DNA from: an uncultured Eubacteriales bacterium
GTDB taxonomy: Bacteria > Bacillota > Clostridia > Tissierellales > Peptoniphilaceae
Assembly (NCBI GenBank): GCA_900539225.1
Contig: UQBO01000002.1
Coordinates: 62,001 to 126,000, forward strand
Length of the DNA stretch: 64,000 bases
Reading direction: 5' to 3'
How positions within the stretch are numbered: the first letter of the stretch is position 1; the number at the start of each line of letters is the position of its first letter. The notes beneath the pieces are model-generated. The model was not told the DNA's origin, did no database searches, and saw only the letters and a list, made by a program, of their open reading frames with translations. This document shows positions 57,871-64,000 of the stretch, in pieces. The position numbers and the translations under genes are program-made.

Positions 57871-58518
57871 ATGACAAGAGAAGAGTATTACAAAATTCTA
57901 GACGATTATGTCTACGAGTATGAAGACGAGAAGATTGCAAAGGTCGCACAAGATTACCTTGATGAAGGTTATGATGCACTTGATGCCATTGTCAATGGTT
58001 TAGTTCCAGGAATGAAAAGGGCGGGGGACGCTTTTCAAGAAGAGGAATATTTCGTAACAGACCTATTACTTTGTTCTGATGCGATGAACAATGCACTTGA
58101 TGTATTAAGACCACACCTTGAAAGAAACGAGCTAGAACACAATCACACTATAGTTATAGGTGTAGTTGAAGGGGATACACACGACATTGGCAAGAACTTA
58201 GTTAAAACAATGTTCCAAACACAAGGTTTTGAAGTTATAGACTTAGGTAGAGACGTTGAAGTTAATAAATTTGTTGACGCAGCCGAAGAACATGGCGCAG
58301 AAATCATCTGCATGTCAACACTTATGACAACAACTATGAGAAATATGAGAAGGGTTGTTGAGATACTTGAAGAGAGAGGCCTAAGAGATAAGTATAAAGT
58401 TATGATAGGCGGAGGACCTATCTCACAATCGTTCGCGGACAAGATTGGCGCTGACAAATACACTATAGACGCTATCGAAGCCGTTAAAGCTGCTAAGGAG
58501 TTATTAAATATAAATTAA
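57871..58518 (+). CDS. Corrinoid (B12-binding) methyl carrier protein
   Basis: 215 residues of the MtaC/MtbC/MttC type. A helical cap (1-88) precedes the Rossmann domain with the base-off/His-on motif Asp102-x-His104-x-x-Gly107 in Glu-Gly-Asp-Thr-His-Asp-Ile-Gly-Lys. Ser-Thr-Leu-Met-Thr-Thr-Thr and Gly-Gly-Gly-Pro-Ile-Ser bind the nucleotide tail. It carries the methyl group as methyl-Co(III). TAGGAGGCAAAT precedes the ATG, 10 bases after the activator gene. Confidence 0.94.
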   Translation: MTREEYYKILDDYVYEYEDEKIAKVAQDYLDEGYDALDAIVNGLVPGMKRAGDAFQEEEYFVTDLLLCSDAMNNALDVLRPHLERNELEHNHTIVIGVVEGDTHDIGKNLVKTMFQTQGFEVIDLGRDVEVNKFVDAAEEHGAEIICMSTLMTTTMRNMRRVVEILEERGLRDKYKVMIGGGPISQSFADKIGADKYTIDAIEAVKAAKELLNIN

Positions 58519-58537
58519 AAAGTAGGAGGAATTTTTG

Positions 58538-59893
58538 ATGGACGAACAATCATCAATCAAACCTAATGGATGGGCACTGATACCCTTCATAGTATTTATA
58601 GGTTTTTTCTTATTATCAGGAATCATTTTAGACAAGATGGGTGTAGAAATGGCATTCTATCAAATACCATCACCTATCGCCGTACTTATTGGTACTATCG
58701 TTGCCTTTATAATGTTTAAGGGTTCGATAGACTCGAAATTTGATGTATTCGTTAAGGGCTGTGGAGATGACAACATCATCATCATGTGCTTAATCTACAT
58801 CTTAGCTGGTGCATTCGCAACACTATCTAAAGCATCTGGCGCTGTTGACTCAGTTGTAAACTTAGGTCTAAGCATAATACCAGTTCAATTCATAACAGCA
58901 GGTTTATTTGTAATCGCTTGCTTCTTATCAATTGCAACAGGTACTTCAGTTGGAACTATAGTTACAGTTGGTCCTATCGCTGTAGGTATCGCTCAAAAAG
59001 CAGGCTTACCAGTAGCTTTAGTTTTAGGTGCACTAGTAGGTGGATCTATGTTTGGTGATAACTTATCAGTTATTTCTGATACAACTATCGCCGCAACTAG
59101 AACACAAAATGTTAACATGAAAGATAAGTTTAGAGCAAACTTCAAAGTAGCATTACCAGCTGCAATCGTTACAATGATTATTTTATTAATAGTTGGTAGA
59201 ACAAGTGGACCAGTTCATTTTGATGACTTAAGCTACAATTTTGTACTAATCTTACCTTATCTATTCGTTTTAATAGCTGCTCTATGTGGCGTTAACGTAT
59301 TCGTTGTATTAACACTAGGTATCGTTTTTGCAGGTGGTATAGGTGTTGCGACTGGTTCATACAATGGACTTGAACTTTGCCAAAACATTTTTGCGGGCTT
59401 CTCAGGACAATTTGAAATTTTCTTACTTTCAATGTTAACTGGTGGTCTTGCCGCTATGGTTAGAGCAAACGGCGGTATTGAATGGCTAGTACTTAGAATA
59501 TCTAGAATGGCTAAGGGTAAAAACTCAGCAGAACTATCTACTGCATTATTAACAATGATCTCAAACGCTGCTCTTGCTAATAACACTGTATCGATCATCA
59601 TCTGCGGTCCTATCGCTAAGAGAATTTCTAATAAATTCAAAGTTGACCCTAGAAGAACAGCATCACTTCTTGATATGTTCAGCTGTATAACTCAAGGTCT
59701 TATCCCTTATGGCGCACAAATACTTATCGCTTCAGGCTTCACTGAAGGAGCAGTATCACCAGTTGAGTTAGTTCCATACATCTGGTACCCAATGATACTA
59801 TTAGTATTTGCAGTACTTTCAATCTTTGTTAGATACGCTGACATTAAGACTGGATGGAACTTCGAACTTGACAAGCCAGAAGAAGCAAAGTAA
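58538..59893 (+). CDS. NhaC-family Na+/H+ antiporter-like transporter
   Basis: 451 residues, about 11-12 membrane helices. The ATG at 58538 sits 7 bases after AGGAGGA; a TTG just upstream is too close. Family marks: Thr-Gly-Thr-Ser-Val-Gly-Thr-Ile near 140 and Met-Phe-Gly-Asp-Asn-Leu-Ser-Val-Ile-Ser-Asp-Thr-Thr-Ile-Ala (about 170-184), with the ion-binding Asp residues. NhaC-type proteins can also be substrate exchangers (for example malate/lactate). Its place inside the corrinoid cluster suggests that it brings in the methylated substrate or exports the product. Confidence 0.83.
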   Translation: MDEQSSIKPNGWALIPFIVFIGFFLLSGIILDKMGVEMAFYQIPSPIAVLIGTIVAFIMFKGSIDSKFDVFVKGCGDDNIIIMCLIYILAGAFATLSKASGAVDSVVNLGLSIIPVQFITAGLFVIACFLSIATGTSVGTIVTVGPIAVGIAQKAGLPVALVLGALVGGSMFGDNLSVISDTTIAATRTQNVNMKDKFRANFKVALPAAIVTMIILLIVGRTSGPVHFDDLSYNFVLILPYLFVLIAALCGVNVFVVLTLGIVFAGGIGVATGSYNGLELCQNIFAGFSGQFEIFLLSMLTGGLAAMVRANGGIEWLVLRISRMAKGKNSAELSTALLTMISNAALANNTVSIIICGPIAKRISNKFKVDPRRTASLLDMFSCITQGLIPYGAQILIASGFTEGAVSPVELVPYIWYPMILLVFAVLSIFVRYADIKTGWNFELDKPEEAK

Positions 59894-59930
59894 AATATAG
59901 ACATAATAACCTAAAGAGAGGAAGAATATC

Positions 59931-61076
59931 GTGATAAACATTAGAAAAGAATTACCTGAGATTTTTGATGAATTTAAAGATAAGAGAAGAGAATCATTTT
60001 TAAAAGTTAAAGAGATTAAGGATAAAAACATACCAGTCATAGGCATATTCTGTACATTTTTCCCGCAAGAGATAGCTCTTGCGGCAGGTGCGACATCTGT
60101 ATCACTTTGTTCGACATCTGATGAAACTATCAAAGATGCTGAAAAGGATCTACCGACAAACCTTTGCCCACTTATCAAGGCAAGCTATGGCTTTGCCATA
60201 ACAGATAAGTGCCCCTTCTTCTATTTCTCAGACCTTATAGTCGGAGAAACGACCTGCGATGGCAAGAAGAAGATGTATGAGTACTTAGGTGAGTTTAAAA
60301 ACGTTTATGTAATGGAGCTACCACAAAAGAGGTCCGAAGAGAGCCTTAAGTTGTGGACGGCTGAAATAAAAAAACTTGCTGACTACGTATCAAAAGACTT
60401 TGGTGTAGAGATAACGGAAGAAAAACTTAGAGAAGCAACTGTAATCAAAAATGCTGAGAGAAGTGCTGTTAAAGACTTTTATGGCATAATGAAAGCCGAT
60501 GAACTTCCTATCATGGGTTTAGACTTGTGGCACGTCTTAAATGGAGTGCAATTTGAATTCGACAAGAAGGCAGTGCCTGAAGAACTTAAAAAGCTTAAGG
60601 AAAAAGTCCTAAGCGAGAACAAGCACATCACTGGCAAAAAGAGGATACTTATAACAGGCTGCCCAATAGGTGGAGCGACTGAAAAAGTTATTGAAGCTGT
60701 TGAAAATAACGGTGGAATTGTAGTTGCTTATGAAAATTGTGGAGGAGCTAAGGCAATCGATGAAAACGTTGACTTAGACAACCCAGATATATATGATGCA
60801 CTTGCTAAGAAGTATCTAAATATAGGCTGCGCATGCATTAGTCCTAACACACCAAGATTAAATCTTCTATCAAGAATGATAGACGACTACAAAGTCGATG
60901 GTGTAGTGGATATGCAGCTTCAAGCGTGTACACCATTTCAAGTAGAAACAAAGGCCATAAGAGACTTTGTCACAAAAGAAAAGAAAACTCCTTATATCCA
61001 AGTAGAAACTGATTATTCAAAATCAGACTTGGGCCAATTAAACACAAGAATCGAAGCGTTCTTAGAAATGCTATAG
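59931..61076 (+). CDS. Double-cubane-cluster / 2-hydroxyacyl-CoA dehydratase D-like protein
   Basis: 381 residues of the HgdB/FldC (COG1775, YjiM) family, single-chain branch. Cysteines that may hold the double-cubane [8Fe-9S] cluster or [4Fe-4S] clusters: Cys41, Cys60, Cys79, Cys94, Cys109, and later Gly-Cys-Pro-Ile-Gly, Glu-Asn-Cys-Gly-Gly, Gly-Cys-Ala-Cys and Gln-Ala-Cys-Thr-Pro. Known single-chain members (DCCP) are reduced by an ATPase and reduce small molecules at low potential. Start GTG with AGAGAGGAAG upstream. No partner HgdC-type ATPase is nearby, only the RACE protein. Confidence 0.78.
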   Translation: MINIRKELPEIFDEFKDKRRESFLKVKEIKDKNIPVIGIFCTFFPQEIALAAGATSVSLCSTSDETIKDAEKDLPTNLCPLIKASYGFAITDKCPFFYFSDLIVGETTCDGKKKMYEYLGEFKNVYVMELPQKRSEESLKLWTAEIKKLADYVSKDFGVEITEEKLREATVIKNAERSAVKDFYGIMKADELPIMGLDLWHVLNGVQFEFDKKAVPEELKKLKEKVLSENKHITGKKRILITGCPIGGATEKVIEAVENNGGIVVAYENCGGAKAIDENVDLDNPDIYDALAKKYLNIGCACISPNTPRLNLLSRMIDDYKVDGVVDMQLQACTPFQVETKAIRDFVTKEKKTPYIQVETDYSKSDLGQLNTRIEAFLEML

Positions 61077-61083
61077 TATATAT

Positions 61084-61109
61084 AAAGGCTCTCACGATGA
61101 GAGCCTTTT
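61084..61109 (+). terminator. Intrinsic terminator of the corrinoid cluster
   Basis: AAAGGCTCTCA and TGAGAGCCTTT form a perfect 11-bp stem with a CGA loop, followed by a T-run. Confidence 0.92.
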
Positions 61110-61143
61110 GTATTTGATCTAAGACGAGAGAGCATATACAAAT

Positions 61144-61173
61144 AAAGAGTCAAGCAAATCGCTTGACTCTTTT
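61144..61173 (-). terminator. Intrinsic terminator of the minus-strand RNA
   Basis: AAAGAGTCAAGC and GCTTGACTCTTT form a perfect 12-bp stem over a 5-base loop. Read leftwards it ends the structured RNA with TTTATTTG. A second T-run on the plus strand allows bidirectional action. Confidence 0.85.
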
Positions 61174-61355
61174 GATATGTAATCCCATTATGTGCCGTTT
61201 TTCATAAGTAATTTATCCCCGCATATACGAGGTGGGTCCGTTGTTTACAATATCTAATGTCCACTTAAGGCATATTATCAATTGTAAAACGTCACAGTCC
61301 CATATTATTATTGTCGGTTAAATTAATATGAAAAGCGGTCACTACAGGATATCTT
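61144..61355 (-). ncRNA. ssrS: 6S RNA candidate
   Basis: An RNA of about 210 nt on the minus strand with promoter and terminator. Its 5' part (AUCCUGUAGUGACCGC) and 3' part (CGGCACAUAAUGGGAU) follow the 6S pattern of closing-stem consensus as I remember it. Their pairing gives GUG-a-CCG-c-UUUUCAUA against UAUGAAAA-a-CGG-CAC, continued by UAAUUUA against UAAAUUA. The middle is a large internal loop with a small CCUCG/CGGGG hairpin on the 3' side, then an apical stem (GUUUuACAAU/AUUGUAAAC), the 6S layout of central bubble plus terminal arm. 6S RNA binds sigma-A RNA polymerase. Other structured RNAs (for example raiA) are less likely. Confidence 0.62.
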
Positions 61356-61361
61356 AACTAT

Positions 61362-61390
61362 ATTATATAGCAAACGCATTTAAAATGCAA
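61362..61390 (-). promoter_or_regulatory. Sigma-A promoter of the structured RNA
   Basis: On the minus strand: TTGCAT (61390-61385), 17-base spacer, TATAAT (61367-61362). The -35 box is inside the 3' end of the pseudouridine synthase gene. The expected start is near 61355. Confidence 0.8.
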
Positions 61391-62291
61391 GGAAATTAGA
61401 TAATTTTTTAGAAAAATTTATTATATCAGCGTGGTCACTCACTTCATAGTGTCTTTCCTCATTAGTCCTCGGGTCATTAAAGCTTATCTCAAAGGAGTGA
61501 AGCAATTGTCTATCTACGCCGTCATAAGTCTTGTCATTATATAGCGTGTCGCCAACTATAGGAAAGCCTAAGTAGGCTAGGTGCAGTCTTATCTGATGCG
61601 TCCTGCCAGTGATGAGCTCCGCTTCTACTATGGAGTATTTTTCGCCGCTTATAACTTTCTTGAATATGGTTTTTGCGTAATCACCATCGCCATCGTCACA
61701 GATCATCTTCTTTATGTGATCATTCTCATCGGTCTTGATATTCTTCTGAACTACTGTCTCATCATAAGGAAAAGATCCATCAACTACAGCGTGATACTTC
61801 TTTTTGAAGCTGCCATCTTCCATCTGCTGCATTAGATTGTAGTGGGCAAATGGATTTTTAGCGACCACCATCAGCCCCGTCGTGTTCATGTCAAGCCTAT
61901 TGACAAGGCGAACGCGCCTTTTAAGGCCACGCGACTGAAATAAATTGATCAGTGCATTGTAAAGCGTGTTTCCTTGATTGTTCTTCGTCTCATGAACGAG
62001 GATGTTCTTCTCCTTGTTGATGACAATGTAGTCAATGGTCTCGTCAACTATATCTATATCGCAGCTAAAGTCATCAGCTTGAGTCTCTTCTTCGGGCATA
62101 TGTATCCTTAAGACCTCGCCCTTAATGATTGGCAGGTCCTTGCGCCTAAACTCTTCATTTACATATATGTCTTTATTTAAGTTGCTTCGTCTAAAAAGTC
62201 TTTTTGATATTTTAAGCTCATCTATCATTTCACTCATCTTATCATAAGACCTCTTAGCGACAAAGCTCACATTGTATTCATCGTTAATCAC
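61380..62291 (-). CDS. RluA-family 23S/tRNA pseudouridine synthase
   Basis: 303 residues. An N-terminal S4-like region (about 15-80) is followed by the synthase domain with motif Val-Asn-Arg-Leu-Asp-Met-Asn-Thr-Thr-Gly (catalytic Asp, about 153) and Gly-Arg-Thr-His-Gln-Ile-Arg-Leu-His (about 229-237). The start is GTG with AGGTGATAAA upstream. Asn in place of the usual His before Arg-Leu-Asp is seen in some subfamilies. Target uridine unknown (RluD-like or YjbO-like). The 3' end contains the -35 box of the structured RNA. Confidence 0.9.
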   Translation of the reverse strand: MINDEYNVSFVAKRSYDKMSEMIDELKISKRLFRRSNLNKDIYVNEEFRRKDLPIIKGEVLRIHMPEEETQADDFSCDIDIVDETIDYIVINKEKNILVHETKNNQGNTLYNALINLFQSRGLKRRVRLVNRLDMNTTGLMVVAKNPFAHYNLMQQMEDGSFKKKYHAVVDGSFPYDETVVQKNIKTDENDHIKKMICDDGDGDYAKTIFKKVISGEKYSIVEAELITGRTHQIRLHLAYLGFPIVGDTLYNDKTYDGVDRQLLHSFEISFNDPRTNEERHYEVSDHADIINFSKKLSNFLAF

Positions 62292-62406
62292 TTTATCACC
62301 TGAGAATAATTATAATATATTTTTCTAGCTTTTACAAGTAGATGGCTTAAGTCATTGAAAAATTATTCTATTTGTTGTATAATTAATAATTATAAGAGGT
62401 GAAGAA

Positions 62407-63210
62407 ATGAGTGAGAGAATTATAAATATACTCGCAAAGGATGATGAGCTTAGTAAAAAGATCTTGCTTGAGCTTGAAGAAAAGCTTGATGCACGCGGCT
62501 TTCTTACTACGAGAGACTTTAGTAATGAGGCTGAACTTTCCATCGTTATAGGTGGAGACGGATCTTTCTTAAGAAGTGTTCATGAAAATGATTTTCCTGA
62601 AGTGCCTTTTGTTGGCTTCAATACAGGCCACTTAGGTTTTTTTCAAGAGCTTTCTATTGATGACGTAGATAAATTTGTCGAAAATTATATAAAGGGTGAG
62701 TTTAAACAAGAGTCACTACACTTAATCGAGACAAGCGTTCACTACGAAGGCGGCGAGTCAAAACTATATTCAGTTAATGAGATGGTTGTTAAAGCAAATA
62801 AATCAAAGGCCGTTGAACTCGATGTATTTATAAATTCTGATTACTTGGAAAGATTTTTTGGCGACGGGCTTATAGTCTCAACACCAGCTGGCAGCACTGC
62901 ATATAATTACTCAGTTAGAGGAAGCGTAGTGCATCCAAAGCTTGAGTGCATACAAATGACTCCGCTAGCACCCATTAACTCAAAAGCCTTTAGGTCTTTA
63001 CAAAACTCAATCATCGTTCCACCAAACTTTATTATAAGATTCGAGCCAAAGAAGAGATATGAAGGAGAGATCATACTTCTTAACGATGGCGAAGAACGTA
63101 TCTTCAAAAACGTCACTAGCGTAGAGATAAACCTAAGCTACAAGAAGATATATAGGATAGTATTTTCAAAGAATATTTACTGGAACAATCTAAAAGATAA
63201 ATTTTTATAG
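62407..63210 (+). CDS. nadK: NAD kinase
   Basis: Makes NADP from NAD. 267 residues. The GGDG motif Val-Ile-Gly-Gly-Asp-Gly-Ser-Phe (about residues 47-54), Gly-Phe-Asn-Thr-Gly-His-Leu-Gly-Phe-Phe (about 73-82) and Thr-Pro-Ala-Gly-Ser-Thr-Ala-Tyr-Asn (about 160-168) are the family signatures. AGAGGTGAAGAA precedes the ATG, and a TATAAT-like stretch lies at about 62377. The next gene starts 9 bases after the stop. Confidence 0.95.
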   Translation: MSERIINILAKDDELSKKILLELEEKLDARGFLTTRDFSNEAELSIVIGGDGSFLRSVHENDFPEVPFVGFNTGHLGFFQELSIDDVDKFVENYIKGEFKQESLHLIETSVHYEGGESKLYSVNEMVVKANKSKAVELDVFINSDYLERFFGDGLIVSTPAGSTAYNYSVRGSVVHPKLECIQMTPLAPINSKAFRSLQNSIIVPPNFIIRFEPKKRYEGEIILLNDGEERIFKNVTSVEINLSYKKIYRIVFSKNIYWNNLKDKFL

Positions 63211-63219
63211 GAGGCATAG

Positions 63220-64000
63220 ATGTACGATTTTCATTTGCATTCAAATTTTTCAGTTGACTGCAAGGTTCCGCCGGAGGACATGGTCAAAGAGGCTATAAAG
63301 ATGGGTTTGAAAGCTATATGCTTTACTGATCACATAGACCTTTCACTTGACCAAGACAAAAGTAAAAACGTCCTTTTTAATATTGAGGACTATATAAAAG
63401 AGATAAACAAATTAAAATACACATATATTAATGAGATAGAAGTCTTAAAAGGAGCTGAGTTTGGTCTTCAACTTGGTTTAATTGACGAATATGAAGAGCT
63501 AAGCAAAAATCCTTTTGATTTCATTTTATGCTCAATTCACAGCATCGATGGCGAAAGGATTTTCTCTAGAGAGAAGAGCTTTGAAAGTGATTACGAAAGA
63601 GGTCAAGTGCGCTACTATACAGAACTATTAGAAGTAGTGAAACGCTTTGACAGCTTCGACTCAGTCGCACACATAGACTTTATCGACAGGTATTACAAAT
63701 TCAAAGACATCGACTATGAATTTTCTGATGCGGCTAAGGAGCTTGTTTATGAGATACTAAAAGTACTAGTAGATAAGGGTAAGGCGCTTGAAATAAATAC
63801 AGCTGCACTTCGCTATGATATGAAGAGCTTTCATCCGCAAGATGAGATACTTGATATGTATAAGTCCTTAGGAGGCGAGCTAATCACAGTTGGTTCAGAC
63901 GCTCACTACACCGAAGACCTTGCTTATGGCATAAAGGACGCGGAAAAGTATCTTAAGGAAAAAGGCTTTAAGTACTTATATATTTATAAGAAGAGAAGGC
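63220..64000 (+). CDS. PHP-domain histidinol-phosphatase-like protein (partial, runs off the window)
   Basis: At least 260 residues, no stop inside the window. The PHP ligands are visible: Tyr-Asp-Phe-His-Leu-His-Ser-Asn-Phe-Ser (residues 2-11), Phe-Thr-Asp-His-Ile (about 36-40), a Glu in Lys-Gly-Ala-Glu-Phe, Ser-Ile-His-Ser, Val-Ala-His-Ile-Asp and Gly-Ser-Asp-Ala-His. The pattern fits HisJ/HisK-type histidinol phosphatase, but no his genes are near, so another phosphate ester is possible. TAGGAGG precedes the ATG; cotranscribed with nadK. Confidence 0.85.
   Translation, partial: MYDFHLHSNFSVDCKVPPEDMVKEAIKMGLKAICFTDHIDLSLDQDKSKNVLFNIEDYIKEINKLKYTYINEIEVLKGAEFGLQLGLIDEYEELSKNPFDFILCSIHSIDGERIFSREKSFESDYERGQVRYYTELLEVVKRFDSFDSVAHIDFIDRYYKFKDIDYEFSDAAKELVYEILKVLVDKGKALEINTAALRYDMKSFHPQDEILDMYKSLGGELITVGSDAHYTEDLAYGIKDAEKYLKEKGFKYLYIYKKRR

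Noticed and set aside
61084..61173. Tandem terminators of the corrinoid cluster only
   Set aside because: The second hairpin is better explained as the end of the minus-strand RNA, which has its own promoter, although it may work in both directions.
1..64000. CRISPR array
   Set aside because: No set of regularly spaced short repeats was seen; the repeats found are two long copies, a tandem coding repeat and palindromes.

Overview
The window is about 64 kb of a low-GC, monoderm, anaerobic Firmicute. Rubrerythrin, corrinoid methyl transfer, a double-cubane reductase-like protein, MurJ/MurB with SLH-type wall proteins, clean sigma-A promoters and GGAGG ribosome sites all fit this. A Tissierellia / Peptoniphilaceae-type member of the Clostridia is my best guess, but I cannot prove a genus from the sequence alone.

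Layout. 1-5300: informational core: end of cysS, mrnC, rlmB, rae1-like NYN nuclease, then rpmG-secE-nusG, rplK-rplA and, behind an L10 leader, rplJ-rplL. 5300-12000: a GNAT gene and a leftward block of envelope and transport genes (C39-like peptidase, SLH/PrcB protein, ABC exporter, MurJ, HAD phosphatase). 12049-13613: a strongly expressed DcuC/YfcC-type carrier. 13670-24067: a 12-gene run with overlapping or nearly touching genes: murB, a PHP protein, rapZ, yvcK, all seven shikimate-pathway enzymes (aroE, aroF, aroB, aroA, aroC, aroK, aroQ) and an M42 aminopeptidase. 24074-27817: a secreted YcdB-like protein and guaA.

27818-39090 is the accessory region, visibly more A+T-rich. It starts exactly at the 3' end of guaA, a known integration hot spot. 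It carries an HaeIII-type restriction-modification pair, a second DNA methyltransferase followed by a MutL/MORC-like GHKL ATPase, and then scrap: three GNAT acetyltransferases (one broken by an in-frame stop), a 5'-truncated RecG/AAA-4-like gene, a KilA-N-like tail, two 135-bp diverged repeat copies, a nested palindrome and a CtkA/HipA-like kinase with a small partner gene. An 11-nt copy of the guaA 3' end lies at the end of the first 135-bp repeat, which suggests stacked islands.

39100-53090: envelope genes again: a large surface protein with InlB-type repeats behind an attenuator-like leader, a DUF2254 membrane protein, an editing hydrolase, a DUF3160 lipoprotein, a PPC protein, a MATE pump, rubrerythrin, a YitT protein and a CapA-like protein. 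53100-61110: a corrinoid methyl-transfer cluster (two MtaA/UroD-like methyltransferases, a shortened relative, a RACE-type activator, a B12 protein, an NhaC antiporter and a double-cubane HgdB-family protein) with no recognised MtaB/MttB-type substrate enzyme. 61144-61355 (minus) holds a well-folded RNA of about 210 nt with its own promoter and terminator, best explained as 6S RNA. The window ends with an RluA-family pseudouridine synthase, NAD kinase and a cut histidinol-phosphatase-like PHP gene.

The two points most worth pursuing are the methyltransferase + GHKL ATPase pair beside the HaeIII-like system and the substrate-orphan corrinoid cluster with its double-cubane protein. The 6S RNA candidate and the stacked islands at guaA come next.
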